Made by a program: the position numbers and the translations under genes. Shown here one piece after another: positions 34,854-46,370 of a stretch of DNA of 64,000 nucleotides. Source of the DNA: Ceratorhiza oryzae-sativae (Eukaryota; Basidiomycota; Agaricomycetes; Cantharellales; Ceratobasidiaceae); the NCBI GenBank assembly GCA_030998015.1, contig JARWMV010000232.1:1426001-1490000 (forward strand). The letters run 5' to 3'. Under the pieces are notes generated by a model, which was not told where the DNA came from, searched no databases, and was given only the letters and a program-made list of their open reading frames with translations. The first letter of the stretch is position 1, and every line of letters begins with the position of its first letter.

Positions 34854-36512
34854 ATGTCTTGGCCGATAGGAACCATCGAGCCTTTGATCCCTGTCCCCGA
34901 CAACAAACCACAGTCGTCGGCCAGTAACGCAGACAATGCAAATGATCAATCGAACTCACTTCTCGACCTCATCTCATCCAACCCTCTCGAAGCGACCTCC
35001 ACACCGTTATTTGCTACCCGAAAATCTACACCTACGCCTTCACCTACCCCCATACAGCCGCCACGAGCACCGCCATTATCTCAAAATGAACCCATGTCTC
35101 CCGGCTTTGGGGACTTTGTGTCTGTACCTCCAACGTTGGATCCTCTAGCTTCATCTGCGGGTCCATCGTCTCCTGATTTTGAGCGTACATTTGGCACAGA
35201 TTTCATGCAAGGGGCTAAAGCGAGGACAGAAGAAAAGGAGCGGCAGGTCATGGACGAATTTCGACAGAGCGAGTCAGAGCAAGACGCCCTTGGGCTCTTG
35301 CCACAGCGCGAGCCCGAAGCCCAAGCTGAGCCCATACCGCCCGAGCCAACCAAACCGATCGCTATACGTTCATCCGCCGAGACCAAACGCGCCGAGTCCG
35401 AGCCCTCTCTCGCGAATCTAAACCTGAACGAGTCATCCTCTCCACCTCCTGCTGCCAGCCCTCCCTCTGGTTCTGTATCTGCATCTCCGTCTTTTGGGCT
35501 AGGCGGCCGCCTCACATTGCCTCGTGCTTGGGCGTCGCTTTTAAGCAACTCTTTGCCTTCACTTTCGCCAACAATGACTGCCTCGCGACTCGAAGCGACT
35601 CCTCCAACCCACTCGGCGGAGCTTCCTCCACATGCCAAGCCAGTACGCGAGGCCAGCATCACCCACCTGAATCCATTTGCTCACACATTTGTGCCGCCGA
35701 GTGGGGCACCGGGGTATACGGGCGAAAAGTGGGACAAGGGCTTTACGTTTGGCGAAGACGACAAGATGGGTTCCAAGTCGTCTCGCTTGAAACTGGTCGG
35801 GAGGGCAGAGATGACCACCCCGATCCTAACCGTGGAGACGGCCGAGATGGTATGTCCGAAATGGAATAGAACACTGGCGTGGATTCTGAATATATGCGAC
35901 ATAATAGCTCCGGCCTTCGCTGCCCGCCTCCGACGGCTTGCGCAAAAATGGACATTGATGTATTCACTTGATCAGCATGGAATTTCGCTATCTACTTTCT
36001 ATACGAAATGTGAACAGCCGACGACAGGAGGGTGTTTGATTGCTATCCGGGATTCTGAAGGTGCTATATTTGGTGTGTGGTGCGGAGATGGCGTACGAAA
36101 ACGCGAGGGTTATACGGGGAGCGGTGAATCGTAAGTGGCGGTTCAGGAAGACAATGGAAAGGTGCTGAAACAGATATTAGCTTTTTGTGGACACAACAAC
36201 AAGAGGGAGCGCCGGTCAAGGTTTTCAAGTGGACAGGCAAAAACGACTATGTGCGCCTTTGTGAATCGGATTTCATATCGTTTGGCGGAGGGTGAGTCAG
36301 CAAGTTCCACGCAATGAGCCTTTGGTTAGTTTAATAATTTATTTAGGAATGGAAAGTTTGGACTGTACTTGGACTCTGCTCTTCTGAGTGGAGAGTCCGC
36401 TTCCTGCCCGACGTTTGACAACGAGATTCTCTGTTCACGACCCGAAGGTATCTCTGCTTCCAGTACAGTAAAGTACGAGTGTGTTGGGATCGAGGCGTGG
36501 AATATCGCTTAG
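34854..36512 (+). CDS. TLDc-domain oxidation resistance protein (OXR1-like)
   Basis: The first ~300 residues are a disordered Ser/Pro/Glu region with one helical acidic stretch (ARTEEKERQVMDEFRQSESE). The TLDc domain follows: RRLAQKWTLMYSLDQHGISL, GGCLIAIRDSEGAIFGVWCGDGV, GYTGSGES/FLWTQQQEGAPVKVF, KWTGKNDYVRLCESDFISFG and NGKFGLYLDSALLSGESASC. It ends CPTFDNEILCS and VKYECVGIEAWNIA-stop. Introns follow ...GSGES and ...SFGGG. OXR1-type proteins protect against oxidative stress and bind the vacuolar V-ATPase to promote disassembly. At about 35895-35935, after ETAEM and its intron, LRPSLPA and RLRRLAQKW lie in different frames. One missing C in GCC(C)TCC would give LRPSLPALRRLAQKW. Probably a sequence error. 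Confidence 0.86.
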
Positions 36513-36744
36513 CATGTAGCAGCTGTTTACTGTATCATTAGTATCGAGCGTGGAGCGGAAATTGCCGGCGGTAGCTGAGATCCTGTTCATTTGTTCGGTT
36601 GGTGGCGCCCGAGTGGCGGTGCGTAACCCGGAAAGCAAGGCTGCACTTAAGTTGCCAGGCGCTTTACGAAACCCATCAATCTTTGTCGCTCGCTTGGCCT
36701 GATTATCTTTTATCCAGTCTTTACATTCGTACCACCATATTACC
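36513..36744. other. Short intergenic region
   Basis: 232 bp between the OXR1-like gene and the transporter gene, both on +. No clear motif. Confidence 0.4.
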
Positions 36745-38356
36745 ATGCCTGCCAGCTTCTACGAGACGCAGCTGGCTGTAATGGCCAGCTACGCGTTTGT
36801 CGCGATCCTGCTCGAGCGATATATCTCCAAGCGACATGGGCCTCCAGCGGAAAACACGGACGCGTCAGATCCGTTGCTGAGCGGTAAAACTGCAGCGGGG
36901 GGAGGCCAAGCTGCAGCCCGGGCTTTGTCTCGAAAATATTTGATTGTGTACGCAGTGGTGATGGGTGAGTTGCTCGTTGGAAGCGCTAAGATATGTGCTA
37001 ACCAACTTGTAGCGGCGGATTGGCTACAGGGGCCGTATGTGTACTCGCTGTACAAGGACCAGTACGAGTACTCTGAACACACTGTCGCCGTGCTGTTTGT
37101 TACTGGCTTCTTGTCGGCTGGGCTCTCGGCACCGACTGTCGGAGTGTGGGCCGACAACTAGTGAGCTCGCCCAGCACTCGTGATGATCGGTAACTAAGCG
37201 TCACTTCCAGCGGCCGCAAGCGCATTTGTATGGCGTTTTGCGTGTCTTACATAGCGACTTGCTTGTGCACGTTTATCCACTGGTTGCCGGTCAACCTGCT
37301 CGGGCGTGTCTTTGGTGGCATTTCAACAGCAATCCTGTTCTCTTGCTTTGATTCATGGCTGGTATCTGCTGCTCAGACGGCTGGCGTATCATCACCGGAC
37401 CTGAGCGCGATATTCGGCTCGGCAACTATGATCAACGGGCTCGTTGCAGCGGCTGTGGGAGTATTTAGTAACGGGTTGGTCGCACGGACTCAAACGTTTA
37501 CGAGCCCGTTCCTCGCTAGTGCCATATGTTTGGGTCTGGCATGGGTTTTGATTGGAGCAATGTGGTCGGAGAATTATGGCACTCGTTCAGAGAGTGCAGC
37601 GTCTGATTGGCTTCAAATTAAACGTTTAGGAGAAGCATGGAGCATCGTACGCAAAGGTAGGTTCACTCAATTCGTGATGGTGCGCGTTTAACCCATTCCC
37701 TGTAGACCCATCGATGATTGTGCTGGGCCTTGTTCAAACTTGCTTTGAAGGAAGCATGTATCTGTTCGTTTTCCTCTGGGTTCCGTCGATGCAAGAGGCT
37801 GCAGCTCAAGGCGAGGGCTTGCCACTCGGCCTCATCTTTTCAGCTTTCATGGTTTCCATGATGCTCGGCTCGCTCTTGTACAAGTCCCTGGTTACGTACT
37901 GTAGCGCTGGGGAGTCCACGCTTGTGCTCCACGCCAAGCTCAGCTCCTTTACACTTTTGGCTGCGGCCTTTGCCCTGGCTTTGAACAATCTTTCGCGTGA
38001 TGTCCGTTCACGATTTTGGGCGTTTTGCTTGTTTGAAGCTTGCGTTGGGATCTATTACCCTGTGCAAGGTATGCTTCGAGGAACGATGATCCAGAACGAT
38101 CATAGGGCTACTGTAAGTGGCTGTTATTGGGAGCCGAATTTATGCTGAAAATATTTGTGCCTAGCTTTCGTCCCTGTTTCGGGTTCCTCTAAATATTTTT
38201 GTAATTGTGGCTCTCATGTCGGGAGTATCCTCGGCACGTCATCTCGTCTTTACTGCTTGCAGTCTTGCGCTCGCGTTTGGGAGTGTCATGACGAGCTATG
38301 TGATTGTGAACAAAGCTACGGAGATGGAGGGAGCAAATCCAATTCGGCCTGAATAA
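36745..38356 (+). CDS. MFS transporter, MFSD5 / molybdate-anion transporter type
   Basis: Major facilitator with about twelve membrane helices over ~460 residues. The order is MPASFYETQLAVMASYAFVA (helix 1), a cytosolic loop with DASDPLLSGK, LSRKYLIVYAVVMG / ADWLQGPYVYSLYKDQY (the family mark after helix 2), and VTGFLSAGLSAPTVGVWADN / HGRKRICMAFC (MFS motif A position). Then come LLGRVFGGISTAILFSCFDSW, a central loop WLQIKRLGEAWSIVRK, LGLVQTCFEGSMYLFVFLW, and ACVGIYYPVQGMLRGTMIQ. It ends LSSLFRVPLNIFVI and TEMEGANPIRPE-stop. The GPYVYSLY and GRVFGGIST blocks match the MFSD5/MOT2 family, some members of which take up molybdate. Substrate here is inferred from family only. Confidence 0.88.
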
Positions 38357-38691
38357 ATCGGAGCGGCTCTCTTACGATGTACCATTGCTCATAGCCCGGC
38401 ATTAGTTCTGTGACATTTCGTTTTCTTTTTGCTTTCATCAATACAAGGACAAATTTACCTATTTAGTTATCAAATTTGGTATGGCTGGAAGGTACCCATC
38501 CACGGCGGACCCTGATGTTTGACGCGGATTCTTGAAACTTCGCATGATAAAGCTCAGCCACCCACCTCGTCCTATTTCTTCGTGTTCACATCCCTCGTCT
38601 AGCCTTTCCTGCGCACAACTTTTCTTGGCCTGGGCAGGGCTTATTTCACTAGATTAATACATCTCACAATCGTTTCTTTTGACAAGACAGC
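38357..38691. other. Intergenic region upstream of the amylase
   Basis: 335 bp; pyrimidine-rich near the amylase start; no gene seen. Confidence 0.45.
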
Positions 38692-40943
38692 ATGATTGCT
38701 GTACCCATTCTTTTGTCTCTCGCGACGGGCGCGTTTGCCGCGTCTGCTGCTGACTGGCAAGCTCGGTCTATCTACCAGGTGCGTATCCTCGGGCTTGCTG
38801 AAGGACAACGGGCTAAGTATGTGTATGTTTGAAGATTGTTACCGACCGATTCGCGACGAGTGATGGCTCTGGTCCTCACTGCGACACTGCCGAGAGGAAA
38901 TACTGTGGTGGAACTTACAAGGGAATTGGTGAGTAAAATTTGCCCACTCTTTTCGCCTAGGCTTATGTTTCTTTTTCTTCAGTCAATCATCTCGACTACA
39001 TCCAGGTCCGTAACTATGTCTGATAGTTGCAAAATTGGCGCTCAACCTCCCCCCCCCCATCCAATAGAACATGGGCTTCGACGCCATTTGGATCTCCCCT
39101 ATCGTCAAAAACATTGGTGGGACCACTGGCTATGGCGAGGCATACCACGGTTACTGGCCCGTGGATTTAAACAACCTGAACGACGGCTTCGGGACGCCCG
39201 ACGATTTGAAAGCCCTCTCGGCAGCTTTACATAAGCGCGGGATGTATCTTATGGTTGACATCGTAGTCAATCACTTTGCGGCAACGAGCACTCCGCCAAG
39301 TTTGACCTTTGGGAGCTATGCGCCGTTCAATGCCGAGGTAAGCATTCACGTGGATCACCCGGGACCCACCGGACTGACCGGAAACAGGCGGACTACCACC
39401 CGCTGTGCTGGATTCAGGACTTTAACAACCAGACCCAGGTTGAGCAGTGCTGGATTGGCGGTACGACTGTTTGATCGGTTAACCTGGGGATCAGGTCTAA
39501 TTTTATTTGCAGATACCACCGTCGCACTGATGGATATCAACACCGAGTCGGACAATGTTGTCAACGTGAGTTTTATTCACCGAACACTCGTGGTTCGAAT
39601 AGTATCTAATACCTAATTTTCAGACCTACAACGCGTGGATCAAGAACCTGACATCTTTCTACTCGATCGATGGCATTCGTATCGATACTGTTAAGCACGT
39701 TCGCAAGGATTTCTGGCCCCAGTTTGTGAAGAGCAGTGGCGTGTTTTCTATTGGCGAGGTTTTGAGCAATGATACTGCTTACACGGGTGATTATACGAGT
39801 AAGTTTCAGTCCATTGCACCCAGCCTGCGCATATAGGCTGACAAAATCTGTAGATTACATGGATGCCGTACTCGACTGTAAGGGTTCGAGACCACTAGGT
39901 TATTCCGTTGATTAACATCCCCTATTAGATCCATCTTGGTTCGCTGTCACTCAAGCCTTGTGCGTACTTTTGAAATGGGTTTTGGACTATATTTGACCCT
40001 ATTATCTATAGCGCTTCCACCACGGGTAATATAGCCCTGATCGCCCAGAACATCCCCGATACACAGAAGCACTTCAAGAGTGGCGGTATCTCCACTGGCG
40101 CGTTCCTGGAGAATCACGATCAACCTCGCTTCCAAAGCTGGACTACCGATTTGTCTCTTGTAAAGAACGCGATGGCCTATACTTTTGTTACCGACGGTAT
40201 TCCCATTCTTTACTATGGTCAGGAGCAGGGCTATACTGGCGGTAATGAGCCTGCGAGCCGCGAAGCGTAAGCCAATCCATTCGGAAGTTTGACTATATTT
40301 GTCTTACTACATCTTCGCAGACTCTGGTTTACATCGTATGAAACCCAGAACAAGCCGTTGGTTGATCACGTCGCCAAACTGAATGCGGCCCGCAAGGCCT
40401 CTATCGCGGCTGATTCCAAGTTTTTGTCTACCCAGGTTAGTTTGCTCGACTTTAGATTGGCATGAGATTTGCTGAGAGGTATATTTAAGATGAAAGTCAT
40501 TGCCAACGATACCCACAACATTGCGATTCAGAAGGGCAAACTTCTATCGGCCTTGACCAACGTTGGCTCTCAGGGTGCTGCTCAGAACTTTGCGCTCAGT
40601 GGAACGGGCTACACGGCAAATGAACAGCTCGTGGACGTCTTGAGCTGCAAGAACATCACTGCCGATGCGAGCGGAAATGTCAATGTTGCATTTACCGGCG
40701 GCAACCCCCAGGTACGCCAGCTTAATGCCTCTCATGATCGCTTATTTACAAATACCCGCGCAGATCATTATCCCTGTCTCTCAACTCGGGGGATCTGGTC
40801 TCTGTGGCAGTTCCAAGTCCGCCAAGACGACCAGCTCGAGCGGCAGCGGCAGCGGCAAAAATGGCGCCGAGGCAATTGGGGTTGCATCCATATTCCTGGC
40901 GGCTGTGGTCGGTGTTGTGGGCATGTTGCCTCTTGTGCTGTAA
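38692..40943 (+). CDS. Secreted GH13 alpha-amylase, probably GPI-anchored
   Basis: A signal peptide (MIAVPILLSLATGAFAAS) precedes ADWQARSIYQ. The (beta/alpha)8 barrel shows the four GH13 regions in order: VDIVVNHF (region I); GIRIDTVKHV (II, nucleophile Asp); FSIGEVL (III, acid/base Glu); and FLENHDQPRF (IV, third Asp). Other blocks are GFDAIWISPIVKNIGGTTGY, YHGYWPVDLNNLNDGFG and PILYYGQEQGYTGGNEPASR. The C-terminus has no starch-binding module. It has a Ser/Gly/Lys-rich segment (TTSSSGSGSGKNGAEAIG) followed by a hydrophobic end (VASIFLAAVVGVVGMLPLVL-stop), which is a typical GPI-attachment signal. About ten short introns; one holds a run of ten C at 39049-39058. It should hydrolyse alpha-1,4-glucan at the cell surface or wall. 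Confidence 0.92.
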
Positions 40944-41289
40944 TCGGCCATTCGTGTTTGATTTTTCCGAGTTGGTTTCTTTGGACTTGGATTCGCTTAT
41001 TCTACTATGTTGTATGTCGATCGGAGTAATGCTGAGCGTTGCGCATCAAGTCGAGTTGGGTGAATCTGAGCCGATGATGCGAATTTGTTTTTTCTTCAGC
41101 CTGCAATATACATTCCCCACGCGCGAGTTTAGCTCGGCGCGGTCGGCGCTTCTGGGGATCGACTGTTTGGTAGGCCGCAGCAGCGCCAGGGTAACTCGTT
41201 GCTGCGCTCATAAGCCGGGGACATTGCACTGTATATAACCTTTGGCTGACCAACCCCACTCGCCAAGCCTTTCTCTCTTGCCCTCGACG
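40944..41289. promoter_or_regulatory. Intergenic region with TATA candidate for the zinc-cluster gene
   Basis: 346 bp. TATATA at 41232-41237 lies about 55 bp before the start codon at 41290. Confidence 0.4.
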
Positions 41290-44200
41290 ATGCCCCGCGT
41301 TCAATCAACCGCAGTCGGCTCGTCGTCGGTGTCTCACTCATCTGGTCCGTTATTAAAGCGCAATCAGGTCGGTAAATTCTCTCGTTCTTTCGATGCTAGC
41401 AAGTTCGACCAAAAACCTGTCGTTTCAAGGCCTGTCACCAATGTAGGAAGCGAAAACTGGTGAGTTTTCCTCGCAGTATGCTCCCGGGAACGCTACTGAC
41501 ATTTGGCTGGCAGAAATGGTTGGTTAAAGCTCGTATCGCGTGCGTTGCCATGCTAAAAGCGACCCAGCGACACCAAACGGCCATGTACAACATGCGTCAA
41601 GTCGCATCGTTTTGCGGCCGTCAACGACCCCTCGCTGTTAGAACGAGAGCCAGAGTGTACATACGACGAACTCTTACCAGATGGCACCCCAGTTGTCAAG
41701 CCTCGAACCAAGTACCAGGCTTTGGAGGATAGGATCCGTGGGTTAATATTTCTCCAATCAAATATCGTGGCTAATTGAAATCAAGTCGAACTGGAAGCTC
41801 TGCTAAAAACGCAATCGCCACAGCAGCCGGGATCGTCGCCAAGAGACACCCAGGGATCAACCAGTACCTCCATGGTTTCCGAGTCTGGTCTTTCGACAAC
41901 GAGCATGTCAGAGCTATCCGAGGATGATATTTCCCAGTATTTGCCTATTATGTCTGATCATCTGGACGCGACACAACATACTCTGCCACCCCCGATGCCC
42001 TTTATACCTGAGCAACAGCTCATCTGGTCGGATTGGCCACCTCGTCTCCCACCACCCAGCCTGCTGCACCACCTGGTTGAAACATTCTTTAGTTGCTACC
42101 CGCATGCTCATTATCTGCTCCATCGCCCGACGTTTATGGCGTCCCTCACGCTCTCACCGCAGTCACCCAAGTTCCCACATGCTTCCCTGCTTCACGCTAT
42201 TTGTGCATACGCTGGAATGTTTTCATATTTGGTTGATAGCCCCCCTATGCCTGACCTGGGCACATATCGAGGCGATGTCATATTCGGGGACCGCAGGAGG
42301 ATGACCAAGCCTGTCCCGGAGTCCTTTGCCGACCAACACGCCCGCTGGGCAAAAGATGCCCGGGATGAAGCCACCGCGCGTGGTTACAACTTGCTAGAGT
42401 GCACTCAATGTAAGTACTCGCCTTGCTGTGGACGGACAGTATTGCTGATTTGATCCAACAGCCATAGTAATAGCAACGGGGTACTACTATTTGCAAGGAC
42501 GGTGGGTCGAACTGTGGATGTCCGGAGGCATAGTCATACGGTATTGTATACCATTGGCTCTCAACAATCCTCCTGGATACGACACCGATGGGACACCGCC
42601 TAGTCACCTTGTGAGTTGGCGTCGTTTACACAAGGTTTTGTTCAACTGACCCATCGTAGGATGACACAAACTTGCTTACTATCCCATCCAACTGCGTTGA
42701 GCGAGAACAAAGAGTGAACCTGTTTTGGATTGCCTATGCCAATGATCGATTTCAGACGTCTCCCAGTGTTTGGGGTAAGTTCGCCTTGCGTTTCTTCTAT
42801 GCACGTACTCACAATTTGCGTCAAGCAATGGCCATTGATGATGAGGATGTCCACCAAACCCTCCCATATAGTGTTTCGTACTACGAAGCAGGGGTAAGTC
42901 TTTACATCCGGTATTTTGCACTTGCGTGCCATGCTAAATCACCCAAAGCAAGACGTCGAGGAACCTAGGCAAACTATTGCCACGCCAAACGTGCTTCTGG
43001 TGCACCCGAAGTTCACCGATAGCTTCACGCTTTTTGTTAAATGTGCGTTCAGCATCTAAGCCTCAAAGTTTCCTCCTGCTCACTTTCACCAACCAGCCGC
43101 TATTCTATTATCAAAGGTTTGTTCTGCAGTATCTAACTCAGGCGGCGCGTTGATCCACCTGTTAGGTCAAAACCTTTCACTTGAGGGTACGACATCGGCA
43201 CCCAGAGGTCAAGGATATCCGGGATTTGCCCGAGTTCTGGGACATTGAGAGTGAAATCTCGGCCTTTAGGCCAGTTGCATTTGATGCCGCAAACCCCGTT
43301 AAAACTTACATATAGCGGCCTTGCAGGGAATCATTTCCTCCACAATACAAAACACCAGTTGTTCAATCAAGCAACGGCCTGGACACTCACTTATATGTCG
43401 CACATTTGATTCCCGGCTTGTGAGCATTCGTTCATTTTTACTCGATCAGTTCGGCTGAGACCCAAGCTCTGGTACAGTTCGAAACTTTTGCTTCATGAAA
43501 AGGTGCTACCGAGTCCACAGTGTGTTGCTCCTTACTAATCGCGTGTGTATGTGACTAGCTTGTGCAACCTTCTCCCAACTGTATTTCGGCTCAAAAAGCT
43601 GTCGAAGCTTCCCGAGAAACTCTGGAACTAGTGTATGCCATCTGTGCTACGAGCTATGATATTACTCGACTGTTACCTATGTACGTCGTTTTGCAGCTTC
43701 TGGCGATTCCGATATGCTTATAGATATATAGATGCGCTGTGGGTCAACGTGAATGATTGTATTCTTCAGCAAAACTAACTACCGCAGTCTAGCTTTGCTG
43801 GTACAAAGCAGCATCATTTCTGGTATATATCGATATCAATGTTGATCCTAGGAGGCCATTCGCTGACTGGAATTTAGACAGGGGTGCTTAGGTTCTACAT
43901 AGCTGCCGGAAATCAGATGGCAGCAATGAGAATAGACTCCGAGATACGAACCATAAGGTCAGTCCGTCAGGCTTGGGACTCGTACTCGCGTTAACATCTT
44001 GTTAGAGCTGCGTTTTCCCGGATGGCCCAGAAGATCCCGCTCGCCCTGCGGTTCATGAAAATGTTGGATGACGAAAGCAAAGTGTGTTGGGTCCGACTTC
44101 CGCTCCACCAGTAACGCCTTGTACTAAAACCTCTAGGGTGATATGCTGCAGAGTCGCTCTCTACAGAGCCCATATTATGAACACATTCCTGAGTCTTCTA

Positions 44201-44451
44201 TGCCTACCGATCTTGATTCAGCCAGGGTTCAGCCCGGTTACACCTGGCCAACACTGCAGCCCACCTCGTTCCAAGAGCTAGGTCGCTCAGGTGAGTTTTA
44301 TTGGCACCAAGCTGGATTTCACACATGTCAAACGACGGTGGTCAATCTAGACGAGGCTACAGACACATCGCTATTGAGTGAAACGCTGGGAACATCCGAA
44401 GAGATCGAACAGCTGTTTCAGTTCGATCCGTTTTCCACATTCAGCCAATAG
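41290..44451 (+). CDS. Zn2Cys6 fungal transcription factor
   Basis: A gene-specific nuclear regulator. After a Ser-rich start (MPRVQSTAVGSSSVSHSS) and an intron, exon 2 reads QVRPKTCRFKACHQCRKRKL, the first half of the zinc cluster. The second half is RPSDTKRPCTTCVKSHRFAA and EPECTYDELLPDG. The junction at 41514-41560 is one base out of phase with a simple intron, so either the splice is unusual or a base is missing. The middle domain (Fungal_trans type) includes LLHHLVETFFSCYPHAHYLL, FPHASLLHAICAYAGMFSYL, GYYYLQGRWVELWMSGG, EREQRVNLFWIAYANDRFQT and DDEDVHQTLPYSVSYYEAG. The C-terminus ends FQFDPFSTFSQ-stop. About fifteen short introns. Its targets are unknown; the neighbours (amylase, GH43 pair) suggest, but do not show, a role in carbon use. 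Confidence 0.82.
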
Positions 44452-44637
44452 GGATTCTCTGTTATTTGCCGTGTACTTGTATATTACTAATCGCTGGGTT
44501 GGTGTGTCAATCAAGTGGAATCAAACAATTTCACGAATGAATGGCGCATCTACAGGCTAAGGAGAACTTGGCGCTCAGCTTCCGTACTACGGCATTTCAG
44601 TATGAGTGATGAGTAAACAACTATACTGATGGCTCTC

Positions 44638-45976
44638 TTACATTGGTATCACTGATCCATGTCGTGGGCGAGCTGGAAGCGCGTAGTTCGTCGAGAGGGT
44701 CCATACGCCCGAGTCAATATTCGTCGTTTCAAGCGGGACGTATCCCCGACCTAGTTAGAGTTAAGGCACCATAAAGTGGTTCATTACAAGCCGAACACTT
44801 ACCACCGTACTCGTCGACAAAGAGATGCCACTGCGATCATGGTTCATATATAGGAACAGAGCGGTTTCACATTACTTACTTTATTGGCCACAGTGTTTGA
44901 TTTGAAGACTGTTGGTCCTTCTCCCCTCGTTATGATGCCTCTACCAATCCCAGCCTTGACTTCCGACCAACTTCCAAGTATTTTACTGCTTTTTTCTTGA
45001 GTGATGAAGTTTGAGTCGGCCGTGTTTCCAGCGAGGTTACGAACGTCTTTGTTGAACCGATAGTATGTGCCGGTGGTAGTGTCTAGTGCCATTGTGGTAT
45101 CAATGACGCTACGACCGTAGTCGATGTACGTCTGTGCCGTGGTAAAGGTCTTGAAATCTGTTGTTGTGGAACGCAGTATGCGATGGTAAGATGAGCCTGT
45201 ATGCGCAGTGTCATTTGCCGCAAAGATTTGACTAGCCCAGAAGACCATGTATGCGTTCTGTGCAGGATCCCATATCGCTTCGGGAGCCCATCTATGTGGA
45301 GGTTCATTGATATATACCGACATTGAACTGGTAAAATTTACGTACGTATTGCCCGCAGTGGCTGGGGATACTTGTACGAGCCTGCAGAGGGGTTCAATTC
45401 AGCGCAAGAGTGGGTAAGAGTATTGATTCAAACACCTACCTGGGAGTACCCCATCCTTGAGATTCGTCGATTCCCATATGACGATAGAGCGACTACCGTG
45501 CGTTACTGCGTCTGTCCAGTTTCCGTTCCCGTAGATTTTCAAGTCCTGCACGTCGTGGTTAAATCGAAGGGTTGTAACCCATATCGCTTTGATATCTGGA
45601 TTTCAGACTCACAGTCCCAACTATCCAGAACTTGGACCCGTCGTGAGCTCTGATCAGTGACGGGTCACGGACACCTTTTGTTCCGACAGTCGAGGTAAGA
45701 TAAGGAGTACCACCGTGCACTTCGGTCCAGTTTAAAGCATTGTTTACGTTGCTAACAGCGAAGGATATGGTCTCTCCGTTGGAGTAACCCTCGCCCGTGA
45801 ACTGTGAGAAAACAATTTAGTCAATGCTGGTTCAAGATCAATAAAATACGCCATACATATGCAAACATGTATGCGGAGTATATGCTACTAGTTTGGCGAG
45901 CTTCGTTGGCTGGTCTCACCCCAGCACAAGTACCGAGGGCAGCGGTTAGACTAAGAACCAATATTCTGGCCAACAT
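44638..45976 (-). CDS. Secreted GH43 glycosidase (copy 1 of tandem pair)
   Basis: A signal peptide (MLARILVLSLTAALGTCAGV) is followed by IYSAYMFAY. The five-bladed GH43 fold shows GTKGVRDPSLIRAHDGSKFW (catalytic base Asp in VRDP), RWAPEAIWDPAQNAYMVFW, HTGSSYHRILRSTTTDFKTF, SVIDTTMALD (pKa-modulating Asp) and IITRGEGPTVFKSN (acid Glu in GEGP). It ends WTLSTNYALPARPRHGSVIP-M-stop. Family members act on arabinan, xylan or galactan side chains; GH43 with this arrangement often includes arabinofuranosidases, but the substrate cannot be fixed. Several short introns. TATAAAA at 46026-46032 (minus) lies ~50 bp upstream. The gene is about 60-70% similar to copy 2 by eye. Confidence 0.86.
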
Positions 45977-46370
45977 TGTCAGTGAGTAGTGGTCCCTAGC
46001 TTAGATCTTAGCCAAGGCATCTGGGTTTTATAGGACAGCTCGCCTAGCTGAATGGACATCGCGGACACAATCATTCTAACGGAATTAATGCCTTCGTCGG
46101 GTTTGGCTCCCAAATAGGCCCGAGAACCTCGGGAATGCGTCGATTACGGGGAATATGTTCGAAGGTGTACCACACGTATACCATGTGCCCGCAGGAACAT
46201 ATGCGATCAATTTGATGGAATACCATAAAGAGCAACTCAAATCCGGGCTGGATAATGCCGTAGCCTACATACACCGACAAAACACATTATAGACTGAGCA
46301 AGACCTTTCGTTCTGCTTCCGTACTATATCCTAGAATGAGCACGGATTTTGACAATGACCGTAGCACTAC
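45977..46370. promoter_or_regulatory. Promoter of GH43 copy 1 / 3' flank of copy 2
   Basis: 394 bp. A minus-strand TATAAAA at 46026-46032 is 50 bp before the start at 45976. No gene recognised in the rest. Confidence 0.5.
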
